Shown: positions 35,854 to 47,399 of the stretch, one piece after another
Position numbering within the stretch: the first letter of the stretch is position 1
How the letters are laid out: each line of letters opens with the position of its first letter
Assembly: GCA_029959195.1 (NCBI GenBank)
Contig: CP114120.1
Coordinates: 2,046,001 to 2,110,000, forward strand
From: Dictyophora rubrovolvata
Taxonomy: Eukaryota > Basidiomycota > Agaricomycetes > Phallales > Phallaceae
Direction of reading: 5' to 3'
DNA: 64,000 nucleotides
Position numbers and translations under genes: made by a program
The notes under the pieces: model-generated
Databases searched by the model: none
What the model was told of the DNA's origin: nothing
The model's input: the letters and a program-made list of their open reading frames with translations, nothing else

Positions 35854-36419
35854 CTACCTGCCACGATAAGCCGTATACGAAAAGGGACTAAGCAATAAGG
35901 GTATATGATAGTGTTCTCCGACATCCGTAACGTTGAAAGTGATCTTTGGGGAAGAAGAAAGGAGTGCCACCGTAAAAATTACATTTAGTACGTAGTACAA
36001 TCCCGAAAGTAAACCTACCTCAACGGTGGGGAAAAAGCATGGTTTTCCAGCAAGTCGAAAATATTCTTCAGCGCGAAATATAGCTTTGTACGTTCCTTCA
36101 ATCAAGGGATAATCGGCCTCGAAGAGTGAATCACAACGACCATCGTCATCCGTTATGCTAGTAGTAGTAGTAGATGCATTGATTAACCTTTTCCTTTTGA
36201 AGGAAAGTAACTAGACAAAGCCTACCCGCGCGTAATCGTCTGAAAGACAACTTGATCACCATTTACCTCAGCACGCTGGAGTATAACCTTTATGCCTGTT
36301 GCCGGTTTGCCAATAGACGAATCGAGAACTGAATTGTGACCGCGCAAGGTCTCATTAGCAACTTGTTTTGTATTCCCTATTTAATCGATCTTACCATGGC
36401 AGGTAATGGGTGGGCGCAT
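35854..36419 (-). CDS. 5-hydroxyisourate hydrolase (transthyretin-like)
   Basis: Second step of urate breakdown: hydrolyses 5-hydroxyisourate to OHCU. Exon 1 (36419 leftwards) encodes MRPPITCH; a 66-nt intron with a CTAAT branch site leads to VLDSSIGKPATGIKVILQRA, then SITDDDGRCDSLFEADYPLI, EGTYKAIFRAEEYFRLAGKP and CFFPTVE, and a last exon ITFNVTDVGEHYHIPLLLSP ending FSYTAYRGR. His in TCHVLD, Arg in the middle block, His in EHYHIPLLLSP and the C-terminal YRG tetrapeptide are the family's active-site landmarks; here the tail is YRGR where YRGS is usual. About 125 residues, as normal. No peroxisomal signal is obvious. Confidence 0.92.
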
Positions 36420-36641
36420 ATTGATATAGAAAGAAATGCAAAGACAGGGTGAACCCTTACTGAAGTTGAATGTTGGACGTCAAACTGCCAGTAAGGGCGC
36501 CTCCGCCCGCAATTGGCAATTAGTACCAAGATGGATGTGCCGGAAATTCAAATCAGATACAGCATCCCGGTGATGGCGTATATTATATTGTTTCGCAGTG
36601 TGTAAATAGCTAGTTATTTTATTGACAAGACTATACATCGC

Positions 36642-37877
36642 TCAGCTGGCATCTACTTCAGTCGGTGTCGACGCGTCTTCCATCCCCGCTTTCCAAATTG
36701 CATATAGCTTCCTCCTGTTAGAATCTCTCGTGTCTTCTCTACTTGCCACGTCAAAGATTGCTTGATACACAGCCTTGCGTAGTTCGCGAGGACTTTGCAC
36801 AGCTTCCGGCGACTCATCTAGTCGCGATTTAGAAATCAGGTCCCCAAACTTCATCTCCTGACCCCTTTTGCGTTTGCGACCTTGGCTCTCCTCGTTCGTA
36901 TCTTCGGCAATTGCAAGGTCAGACAATAACGGTTCGAATAAGGAGTTTTGTATTCGTTTGTACGTGATGTTCGACGATGTCTGCGCAGCCAAGTTTAAAA
37001 AAGGCTGCAAAATAGATATCAAGGGAACCGGAGGGCACTGGATTTTTTTGTGACTATGATATTAATACTTGCCTTCTAGTGAAAAAAGAATAATCAGCTT
37101 ACATCACTAGTCACATTTACGGCTTTGTTCAGCTCCTCGAGATAGATGTCAGCCAGATGATAGGCTAGACTGGTGGGGACTCGGTGATCATTAGGACTAG
37201 TAACGGCAACACATTAAAAATGTGGTACAGCTTAACCAAAAAGAAGACAAACCAGAGAGGGCGATGTGAGTCGCTTATAATTTTGTGATACTGATTACAA
37301 GTATCTGCCTTCCAGTTTGTCCGCATAAGAAGTCGAAAAGAAGCGTTTGTAAATCTGCGAACGAGCATATAATATTTATCTAGCCTAGATTAAGGCATAG
37401 TGAGTACGAAAGATTTTGTATAGGTAATGGATTATTATTACCTGAGCCTGTCGAGTCCAGACCATTCCCTAACAGTGGCTTCCCAAAATCCCTCGAGAAA
37501 AGATAATGAAGCTTGTGTGTCAGTTATAATGAGCAGTAATTCGGCTAGCTCTGAAGCCAAGGCTTGTTGAACCAAAGGCTTATCCGACATCCAAAAGCCT
37601 GTTTAATCCAGTGTTTTTTTTTTGAGTATATAATACACAAAAGAGAAATGAATGGACAAACTGACAATAAAATAGTCCTTTCCACAACTTGGCTAATTCA
37701 TACTTCGGTAATGGCTCAGAATGATTCGATAAAAATGCGGCGAGGTTTTTGACCGCTCTGTCTCTAGTCTTTTTATCTGAATTTCGTGGATTTAGCATGA
37801 AATAATAAGCACTTACAGAACATACCTGACGAGGCTAAGTATTTTCCTAATGGAGGAGCTTCAGCAGGAGAGTCCAT
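36642..37877 (-). CDS. RRP1: RRP1/NOP52-family rRNA-processing protein
   Basis: Nucleolar factor for 27S pre-rRNA processing. Exon 1 begins MDSPAEAPPLGKYLASS at 37877; after an intron follows DKKTRDRAVKNLAAFLSNHS, LPKYELAKLWKGLFYCFWMS, DKPLVQQALASELAELLLII, FLEGFWEATVREWSGLDRL, KYYMLVRRFTNASFRLL, VPTSLAYHLADIYLEELNKA and FLQPFLNLAAQTSSNITYKR. The C-terminal part has a basic GRKRKRGQE stretch and ends TPTEVDAS. DKKTRD.A...L..FL and LAKLWKGLFYC(F)W are hallmarks of the Nop52 domain. It shares a 92-bp promoter with CUTC and lies 222 bp downstream of HIUH on the same strand in transcription order reversed. Confidence 0.92.
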
Positions 37878-37969
37878 CCTCGAGAGTCGAGATGACAGTA
37901 GTACGGGTAGTAAAAACGACTCGAAACGTCACGCACTGTCACGGATCCTTGGGAGGTTTTTTTTTTTTC
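37878..37969. promoter_or_regulatory. 92-bp bidirectional promoter of RRP1 and CUTC
   Basis: Only 92 bp separate the two start codons. The segment includes the 18-bp GTCACGCACTGTCACGGA motif (37928-37945) and a T12 run directly before the CUTC ATG. There is no TATA box. Confidence 0.55.
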
Positions 37970-39091
37970 ATGCAGAGACGACTTACCATCGAGATTTGCA
38001 TAGATTCAATTGAATCTGCAACAGAGTCAGCATACTCGATATAATTTACTTATTTATGTTTTATTTCACTTTAGTGCCGTAGCTGGTGGAGCAACCCGCT
38101 TGGAGATATGTGCCAATTTAGCCGTCGGAGGAGGTACCACGCCCAGTCTAGGTTTGGTAAGGAGGATTAGGAGCAAATTTCCTCATGTTGATCTGATGGT
38201 GTGTGCGCTTTAATTGTAAATATTTTTGACTGTCAAGTGATTTTTTTTTGTAGGTTATGATACGTCCTCGAATTGGAGACTTTGTATTCACTATAGATGA
38301 ACTTGCCGTTATGTTGGAAGACATCAGCATTTTTGCAAAAGAGAGCATAAATGGCGTTGTCATCGGTGTTCTACGTACGGATGGGACAGTTGATGTCGAA
38401 AGAGCACGGATGTGGGTGCATCGATTAATAATTAATGCTTCTCATTCTGGATAAATGAGTTTACTTTGTGAATCAGGTTGGTTCGAGCTGCCAAACCGAT
38501 GCAAGGTCCACTGATTCTGTTCGCCGCATTCGTGAATCATTGATAAAAGTAACAGTTTGCTTCCATAGAGCAATTGACATGACTCGCGATCCGTTAGAAG
38601 GTTGCTATTAACGTCTACACAACGCTGTACGTATCTGACTCCTTTTAGCTATTCGCGACATCGGTTCTATCGGCGGAATTGATCGCGTTTTAACAAGGTA
38701 AACCCATATAACACAGCTCTCATCGTGAACACTAACTTATATTCGCGCAATTAGTGGACATACCGGACCTTCTGCTCCTGATAACATCCAGGTCTTGACC
38801 CTCATGTCCGAACTTTCTCTAACGCTGTCTCCACCTATCACCATTTTGCCAGGATCCGGTATAAACACCAACACAGTTCACAATATTGTGCAGCACAGCT
38901 GGTGGAAAGCTTTCCGAGAAATTCACTTGAGCGCTGGAGGATGGAATGGTAGCTTTATGACCTTTCGCAAAGAAAATATGGGCATGGGTGCCGGTGGAAA
39001 TCATGATTGGCAGGTTTGGCGTACAGACCGAAATGTCGTTGCACGAGTTCGGGAAATTGCTGAAGATGCTTGCCACGATGAAGGAATATGA
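37970..39091 (+). CDS. CUTC: CutC family copper homeostasis protein
   Basis: TIM-barrel protein linked to copper homeostasis in bacteria and animals; biochemical role unsettled. Starts MQRRLTIEICIDSIESAT at 37970; after a short intron comes DAVAGGATRLEICANLAVGG, TTPSLGLVRRIRSKF, VMIRPRIGDFVFTIDELAVM, INGVVIGVLRTDGTVDVERA, VRAAKPMQVCFHRAIDMTRD, AIRDIGSIGGIDRVLTSGHT, PITILPGSGINTNTVHNIV and EIHLSAGGWNG to the end at 39091. GATRLE(I)C, RPR.GDF, FHRA.D and LPGSGI are the CutC motifs. About six introns; one donor lies inside the Met of ERARM (CGGAT|GTGGGT near 38407). The middle part is complete. Confidence 0.92.
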
Positions 39092-39827
39092 GTGGTGTTA
39101 ATGCAGATGTGGTCCGTCAACATGTCTGTTTCTTTTTCGGCATTATTTAACAAGCTAAGCAGTATTTTTAAAGGATAGGCTGTTCATGTATTATTCATGT
39201 CATGACACTTCTATAAATTTATTTTGGGGCTTACCAAACGCTGGAAATATCCCAACTGGATGGGCGTAGCCTGATGTTCTAGCGACATTGACCATATGGA
39301 GAGCGTTCCTTCGTGCACGCGTGACACAGCCAGGAACAGCGGAAATCTCAGTTAGAATGAAAATTCTGCTGGCAGAATTCTCAGCTTATCTTTCTTAGCA
39401 GAGCTCTCAGTTACTGATTTGCTGGCAGCGCTCCGGTAAAAGATCTTCTTCGTGCCGTAATACTAAATCACGCGAGCTATGTCAGGTTCGTTTATGAAAT
39501 TTCAATATGGCGTTTTCCAAGTATATGTTGTTAATTCATTCAAGAGTTAGCCCGTTTGGCAGACCTTTATTGTTCGCTCTGAACAACATCAATTACAATA
39601 ATATGATCTGATACACTCACACAAGGTGTATAAACGAATTCTGGAATTCAGTTCAATAACCAGATCACGCATTTCGCTAATTGAGTTTATATATTGGTAC
39701 ACATGACTATGATGACTCTGTGGCTCCCGATAGGCTGGTGTGTTCTTCTTTCATTATCTACTGGCGATTTGTTGTATATAATGCTCAATGCCATCGTGGC
39801 CCGTTTTGCGTCTATCAAGTGGGAGAA
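39092..39827. other. Intergenic region before the S41 pair
   Basis: 736 bp with no gene recognised. From about 39770 the sequence resembles the flank of the second S41 copy (around 44090), so the duplicated unit starts there. Confidence 0.5.
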
Positions 39828-42800
39828 ATGACAATGTTTAGGACTATTAGATTTGTGGTTTTGCTAAATACTATAGCATCCACATGGGCCGCGCCGAGTG
39901 CCAACGATCCTTGTACAAGGGTCGCAGGTAAAGCTTTTGCCGCGCCTGCTGACGCTCTGGCCTGTCTCAAGTCTTTCCCGTTCAATGAAACCATAAGGCA
40001 GAATGTGATATCTGTTGGTGCGTTTGCTGTCATTTTAAATATATTCATCCTTCTATCTGAATTATTTTTTTAAGTCTCCGGAGTCTTCGATTTTTATACA
40101 TTCGAAGGTTATTATCTCAATTCACCCCCGCCGTTCCAAGAAAGCACGACTAACATTCGTGCCGAGATTCAAAGAATCAACTACACCAGCTATGAAGTAA
40201 GTCCCATCAACTTCTCTGAATCATCTAGTCCAGCTGAAGAGGTTTCCAGACGGATTATGATTTCTCGAAAGATATTTATCAATTTACAACTATGATGAAT
40301 GACGGTCATACCAGTAATACCAGCTTTTACATTATCAACTTGATGAAGCACTGAATTCTTTTTACGTAGGATGGTTCCCCGCTTGTTATTGGTCTGTTTA
40401 CCAAAATATCCTCCCGGCTCCGCCCGTGACAGTGCGTGCTCTGATAAAAGTACCCAGACCCTTGTTTTCATTTATACTATTTACAGCTAGAAGTGGACGG
40501 CGTTCAGAATGTTTATGTTGCCCCCGATTCAGTGGAGTACCTTTCTCAGCTTGGTCCTGATTTCCTTTCCTTTTTCGAGGATCTGAATTTCAATTGGCAA
40601 CGACTCGCTGGAGCAAAGATATTAAATATCAATGGACTAGACCCTTATGATTATGTCGATGCTATTGCACACAACACCAGTGGGAACTACTTAGATCACG
40701 GTGTTAGAGTCAACAGCGTATTCTCCAGCTATAGACTCGACGGTACCAATGCTTACTCCCAACGGCTCGGCGACCTAGCAGGACCTGTCTTCCCCGACCC
40801 GGATAGTGTTACATTTACGTTGATCCCAGTAAACAAGACTGAACCTGAGACTGTTGTTATTCCGTACATTACGACATTCCTTGGTGCCCCTTTCACAGAT
40901 GGCTCCTCTTAGTAAGTCTTCACTGCTGAAATGGAAAATATCAAGTTAATTTCTTTTTTTCAGCTGGGAGAACAATTGTGCGGTCAACAATGCTACGAAT
41001 GGGGTAGACAACTCTAGTCAAGGCGGACCCGCACTCACACCCACTCCTGATGTAGTATCGCGCCCCGGACGTCGGATGCGCGCAAATATAATCGATGGTA
41101 CACTGAAGCAGGCCATCGCGCTTCCAACCCAATTTCAGCCAACTGTGCCGATTATTGCCGGAGAATCCGGGACAGTAAAATCATATATTTTACCTGACAA
41201 CAAAACTGGTGTTTTGTTTGTCGGAAGCTTCGAAGGAGACGAGACGATGTTTCAACAAGATACTGAAACCGCTATCAATGCTTTTAAAGAGGCGGGTGTA
41301 ACGCAGATAATCGTGGACATCACTAACAACGGAGGTTTGTTCAGATTACATAGATTTGAAGCTATCATTGGCAGTACTCAATGGCTCGCAGGTGGATTTG
41401 TCTGTCTAGGTCAATGGCTTCATGAGTTTCTTGCTGGTTCTGAGAATGTGCCGGTTCAACCGTGAGTACCCTCATCTCTTGATAGTTAAAGCCTCTTTTT
41501 AGGATCGATTTCAGGGGGTTTCAATCATCCATGCGGGCAAACACGCTTGCCCAAAAAATTGTAAAAAGTGATATTGCGCGAAACATTACACCCGACGACG
41601 TTAGTCAACCCTTTATTATCATCTCCATATCTTGAAAAAATATAAATCATTTTTAGGCTTTTTATGCGCCATCAAATTGGGCATCAATTAAGGACGACGT
41701 CGAGTTTGACAATAGCTTTGACTATATCAGTCCTTCCTTACCGTTTTCCGTTAATGGGAAAAGCGAGCCCACTTCCCAAAGGTTTTTCGTAAGTGTATAT
41801 TTTTCAACCACGGTTTGATTCAATTAAAATAATTGTGCAAAAAAAGGATGATTGTAATGGAGAGTTCTTTGTCCCTTTCCCCAAACAACCGCCGGTACCT
41901 CTAGAGTGAGTTTTCACAAAGTCATTATGGAACAGCAAGAATTTGAACAGTTGTTAGTAAAATAGTCATCGGTGAGTTTCCTCATCTGGCCTTCGAGAAA
42001 CGTACTTTGAACTGGGTCGCAGTCGGTAATGGGAACTGTGCCTCCACTTGTTCAATGTTTACCACCTTAATGCATGAGTTGCATGCGACGAAGAATATTG
42101 TTTTCGGCGGGAAGGTGTGTTTGAAGCTCCGAGTCTAATGCTTTTCTAATGTTTTTTGTTTTAGCCTGGGGAGCAGTTACAGTACAAAGGGATGGCTGGA
42201 AACCAGGTGTTAGAATGGGCGGATCTTGACTCAGAAATAAAGGTATTAAGATACCCACCTTTATTTTGGCATCGAACTAATGATTGGACAGACAGGACAT
42301 GTAAAAAATGTGAGCTTTTTTCACATGAAACGAATGCATCATATAAATTAAATTATTTCTAGGATCCCTTAGCTCCTCCAGATTTGTACGTTATGTATCT
42401 GCATCTACAGATTAAAGAACTAATCTCCCCAATAGAATTGTCAATGCCAATATGAGGTACGCGCATATACTTTATTTTTTTGTTTTATTGTATGTGAAAC
42501 AATCAAACGCAGAGTAAATTGGAGGACAGGTTCGTCTCTCATAAACAATCTTTGATGTTTCTCTTACCATGTTGGTATAGCATATAGCTTCTTCGACGAA
42601 TCATTGCCCATTGGTAATTTTTGAATCGCCGTTGCTGCCCATATCTAATAATTTTGTTTGTTAGCGTACGTTTCAGAACCAGCTTCGGGTAAGTCTTTAT
42701 TTTGGAAATCGCATAGTGTTGTCTTGACTTGTATCTAGTTCAATTCCCGTATACTCTGGAAACATACAATAATCCGCAGGCAGTGTGGTAAGTTTGCTGA

Positions 42801-43045
42801 TTGTGTTGGAATTACACTTATAATACATGTTTGAAATATAGGGAGTTCGTGTGAGTGTTATATCTTTTACGTTTGTCTCAGGCATTCGCTGAGTTCGGAT
42901 ATTAATCAGTGCCAAAACTATTCTTTGATGGGACAATTTAGCCTAGTATGTTTTGGTTGTACAATTAGTATAGATAGTTAGATAGTTATCTCCAGAAAAT
43001 GAAACGCATTACGGACCATTTTTAAAAGTCCTTGCTAAATTTAGG
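39770..43045 (+). repeat. Left unit of a 3.3-kb tandem duplication
   Basis: Aligns with about 44090-47345 in the same orientation, about 4.3 kb apart, including promoter, all introns and about 190 bp of 3' flank. Identity by eye is roughly 85-90%, falling off at both ends, and is much higher in two internal patches. Confidence 0.85.
39828..42854 (+). CDS. Secreted S41-family (tail-specific) peptidase, copy 1
   Basis: Starts MTMFRTIRFVVLLNTIASTW with a signal peptide (cleavage near AAP). Next DPCTRVAGKAFAAPADALAC and SFPFNETIRQNV, then VSGVFDFYTFEGYYLNSPPP, DIYQFTTMMNDGHT with the S41 DGHT motif followed by RWFPACYW, VDGVQNVYVAPDSVEYLS, AKILNINGLDPYDYVDAI, VSRPGRRMRANIIDG, VTQIIVDITNNGGGFVCLGQ, FQSSMRANTLAQKIV, VGNGNCASTCSMFTTLMHE with the probable catalytic Ser, MAGNQVLEWADLDSEIK, and the last exon ending AVWEFV at 42854. 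About 15 introns, including one inside NNGGG. The layout fits fungal secreted S41 proteins; the substrate is unknown. It is the left member of a tandem pair with 44145-47160. Confidence 0.85.
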
Positions 43046-44144
43046 GAATGGTATTATTACTTTCACCTGCGGCACGGTATGAAAGTCCGAGCTTTTTTTT
43101 TAAACTGGCAAACATATGCAGTACACTTTTTCTGTAAGGCAATCGAGGGTAAACTTTTTCAAAAAAGAAAACTCAATTCATATCCCCAAACCACGTAGAA
43201 TCTAGACTGGACTATTACAAATAAAAGGTGCGCAGGTATAAATAAGATAGGTGGCCGCCGCTCCGACAGAAAACATCTCTTTCACATTTTTTCAATCGAA
43301 TAAGGAATGAACCAAACAGAGTGTCGATGGAGGCAAGTTCAAATGACGGGGCGGCGGGCGGAACACAAGGTAAAAGAGAAAAAACACTGTATTATCTAGC
43401 TGAAAGTACTGTCATTCCCGTGAGGAGTCCCACACTCCCTCAGAAAGAGGGGTGCATAACTGCATTTTCTCCCGGTGGTATAAAATGGGTCGGTCTCGGT
43501 CAATGTAATATCGGATAACTTATATTATTTCACTGCCAGCTGTTTGAAAATGATGGACAAGGTCCAAATACTTCGAAAACTAAAACTCTCCACAAAAAAA
43601 AACCAAGCTTCCGAGGGTGTTTGACAAATATCAAACAACTGATTGTGGACACGTGGTAGTTACTGAATTGTGTGCGAGGCGATTATTAGGCGTTGAATGG
43701 ACGCGAGCCTGAGTGAAGGGCGGGAGTGGCTGCTGGCATGGACGGCTGGTGGAGCTTTCTGTAGAGACGGTGACTATCCTTTGGAGCGTTGTTGTCATCT
43801 ACGGGCATGGTAGTCCAAATGGCTTTGCCGAGTGACGTTTTTTGTATTCTCTCAGGAGTCTGGCAAGGGAAACATAACATGGTTGGAGTCATCAGGCTAC
43901 GGGCATGGGATGGTCCGGAGCACGCAATAGTAGACAACAATTCAGTGCGTCGGGCTGATCCCTGAAACCAGCGAGACTAGGTGATGTGTAGAAATGGGGT
44001 CTATATCGAAATGCGATCCAAGCGGTTCAAAGTGACCGGGTGGGGCTGGTCAGACCACGCGGGCGAACTTGAACCTGCCCAAGTTACTGATGTCGTATAT
44101 AATACTTAACATCGTGGCTCGTTTTGCATTTATCAAGGGGAGAA
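42855..44144. other. Spacer between the two S41 genes
   Basis: 1.29 kb. The first 190 bp and last 55 bp belong to the duplicated unit; the middle kilobase is unique. Open frames at 43321-43518 (plus) and 43686-43940 (minus) resemble nothing I know and lack splice support. Confidence 0.55.
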
Positions 44145-47100
44145 ATGACAATGTCTAGGACTACTAGATTTGTGGTTTTACTAAATGCCATAGCATCCAC
44201 ATGGGCCGCGCCTGCCAGCGACGACCCTTGTACAAAGGTCGCAGGTAAAGCTTTCGCTGCGCCTGCTGACGCTCTGGCCTGTCTTAAATCTTTTCCGTTC
44301 AATGAAACCATAAGGCAGAATGTGATGTCTGTCGGTGCGTTTGCTGTCATCATATACATATTTATTCTTCTATCTGAACTATTTTTTTTAAGTCTCCGGA
44401 GTCTTCGATTTTTATACATTTGAGGATTTTTATCTCAATTCGCCCCCGCCATTTCAAGAAAGTACCACTGATATTCGTGCCGAGATTCAAAGAATCAACA
44501 ACACACACTATGAGGTAAGTGCGGTCAATTTTCTCATATATGGAGTCCAGCTGAAGAGGTTTCCAGACGGATTATGATTTCTCGAAAGATGTTTATCAAT
44601 TTACACTTATGATGAATGATGGTCATACCCGTAACACGAAATTTTACATTATCAACTGGATGAGGCACTGAATTCTTTTTACGCAGGATGGCTTCCCGCT
44701 TGTTATTGGAATGTTTACCAAAATATTCTCCCGGCTCCATCTGTGTCGGTGCGTGCATGCACACGCGCACTCCAAAAAATATTCAGACCCTTAATTTGGT
44801 TTATACCATTTACAGCTGGAAGTGGATGGCGTTCAGAATGTTTATGTTGCCCCAGATTCAGTGGATTTTCTTTCCCAGCTTGGTTCTGATTTCCTTTCCT
44901 TTTTCGAGGATTTGAATTTCAATTGGCAACGACTCGCTGGAGCAAAGATATTAAATATTAATGGACTAGACCCTTATGATTATGTCGATGCTATTGCACA
45001 CAACACCAGCGGAAACTACTTAGATCACGGTGTTCGAGTCAACAGCGTATTCACCAGCTATAGGCTCGATAATACCAGTGCTTACTCTCAACGACTCGGC
45101 GATCTAGCGGGACCGCCTTTTCCTGACCCAGAAAATCTTATAGTTACGTTGATCCCAGTAAACCAGACTGAACCCGAGACTCTCAATATTCCATACGTTG
45201 CATTATTCCTCGGTGCCTCTTTCACAGATGGTCCCTCTTAGTAAGTCTTTACTGGAATGAAAATTATCAAGTTAATTTCTTTTTTTTCAGCTGGGAGAAC
45301 AATTGTGCGGCCAAAAGTAGTACGAACGGGATAGACAACACTGCACTCTCACCTGATGTAGTATCACGTCCCACACGTCAGATGCGAGCAAATATAATCG
45401 ATGGTACACTGAAGCAGGCTGTCGGGCTTCCAACCCAATTTCAGCCTAATTTGCCCATTATTTCTGGAGGAAATGGATTTGTAAAATCGTATATTTTATC
45501 TGACAACGAAACTGGTGTTTTGTTTGTCGGGAGCTTTGAAGCACTGGACGAGATGATGTTCCAGCAAGATACTAAAACCGCTATCGATGCTTTCAAAGAG
45601 GCGGGTGTAACGCAGATGATCGTGGACGTCACTAACAACGGAGGTTTGTCCAGATTGTATAGATTTGAAGCTATCATTGGCAGTACTCAATGGCATGCAG
45701 GTGGACTTATCTGTCTAGGTCAATGGCTTCACGAATTTCTTGCTGGTTCTGACAATGTGCTAGTACAGCCGTGAGCACCTTCATCTCTTGATAGATAAAG
45801 CTTTTCAGGATCGATTTCAGGGGGTTTCAAACATCCATGCGGGCAAACACTCTTGCTCAGAAAATTGTAAAAAGTGACATCGCACGGAACGTTTCAGCCC
45901 TTGAAGTTAGTCAACCCTTTATTATCATCTCCATATCTTGAAAAAATATAAATCATTTTTAGGCTTTTTATGCGCCATCAAATTGGGCGTCAATTAAGGA
46001 CGACGTCGAGTTTGACAATAGCTTTGACTATATCAGTCCTTCCTTACCGTTTTCCGTTAATGGGAAAAGCGAGCCCACTTCCCAAAGGTTTTTCGTAAGT
46101 GTATATTTTTCGATCATGGTTTGATTCGATTAAAATGATTGCGCGAAAAAGGATATTTGCGATAACGAGTTCTTGGTCCCTTTCCCAACACAACCGCCTA
46201 TACCTCTAGAGTGAGTTTCACAATATTATTACGGAACAACAGGAATCTGAACAGTTCTTAGTAAAATAGTCATTGGTGCGTTTCCTCATCTAGTTTTCAA
46301 GTAACGTGCTTTGAACTGGGTCGCAGTCGGTAATGGGAACTGTGCCTCCACCTGCGCACAGTTTACCACTTTAATGCATGAGTTGCATGGGGTGAGAAAT
46401 ATTGTTTTCGGCGGGAAGGTGTGTTTGAGGCTCTGAGTTCGGTACATTTCTAATATTTTCTGTTTAGCCCGGGGAGAAGTTAGAGTACAAAGGGATGGCT
46501 GGAAACCAGGTGTTAGAATGGGCGGATCTTGACACAGAAATCAAGGCACTGAGATAACCAACTTTGTTTTCGCACCGAACTAATGATTGGACAGACAGGA
46601 CATGTAAAAAATGTGAGCTTTTTTCACATGAAACGAATGCATCATATAAATTAAATTATTTCTAGGATCCCTTAGCTCCTCCAGATCTGTATGTTATGTA
46701 TCTGCATCTACAGATTAAACAACTAATCTCCCCAATAGAATTGTCGATGCCAATATGAGGTATGCGCATTTGCTTTATTTTTTCTATTTGGTCGTGTGTG
46801 AAATAATGAAATGCAGGGTAAATTGGAGGACAGGTTCGTCTCATAAGCGATCTTTGATGTTTCTCTTACCATGTTGGTATAGCATATAGCTTCTTCAACG
46901 AACCATTGCCCATTGGTAACTTTTAAACCTCCGCCGCTGTACATATGTATCTAATAATTTTGTTTGTTAGCGTACGTCTCAGAACAGGCTTCGGGTAAGT
47001 CTTTCTTTTGGCAATCACATAGCGTTGTCTTAACTTGTATCCAGTTCAATTCCCGTATACTCCGGAAACGTACAATAATCCGCAAGCAGCTTGGTAAGTT

Positions 47101-47345
47101 TGCTGGTTGTCTTGTAATTTTGCTAATGACACATGTTTGAAAATTAGGGATTTCGTGTAAGTGTTATATCTTTATGCTTGTCTCAGGCTTTCGCTGAGTT
47201 CGGATATTGATCAGTGCTAAGACTATCTTTAATGGGACGAATTAGTCTCGTATGTTTTGGTTGTACAAATAGTACAGATTTTCAGAAAATGACACGCATT
47301 AGTACCGTGACAGATTTTGATTTTGAAAGACATTACTAAATGGTG
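44090..47345 (+). repeat. Right unit of the 3.3-kb tandem duplication
   Basis: Partner of 39770-43045; see that entry. The right border lies within about 50 bp of the start codon of the TBC gene, so the duplicated 3' flank now forms most of that gene's upstream sequence. Confidence 0.85.
44145..47160 (+). CDS. Secreted S41-family (tail-specific) peptidase, copy 2
   Basis: Same plan as its left neighbour. Starts MTMSRTTRFVVLLNAIASTW with a signal peptide, then DPCTKVAGKAFAAPADALAC, VSGVFDFYTFEDFYLNSPPP, MMNDGHTRWLPACYW, VDGVQNVYVAPDSVDFLS, VTQMIVDVTNNGGGLICLGQ, VGNGNCASTCAQFTTLMHE, MAGNQVLEWADLDTEIK and a last exon ending AAWDFV at 47160. Motifs for S41 (DGHT, NNGGG, NCASTC) are all kept. It lacks a few residues after NCA..ST present in copy 1 (the Thr/Pro-rich ALTPTP stretch). 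No lesion was noticed in the parts I translated, so both copies look functional. The next gene starts 240 bp downstream. Confidence 0.85.
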
Positions 47346-47399
47346 TACTTTCACGGTATTCTCCGGTAGTCGCTTACATCAGACGCAATCCTCTGGTCT

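Noticed and set aside
43686-43940. Minus-strand open frame between the S41 genes
   Set aside because: Unrecognised, isolated, in unique spacer sequence with no introns or TATA box around it.
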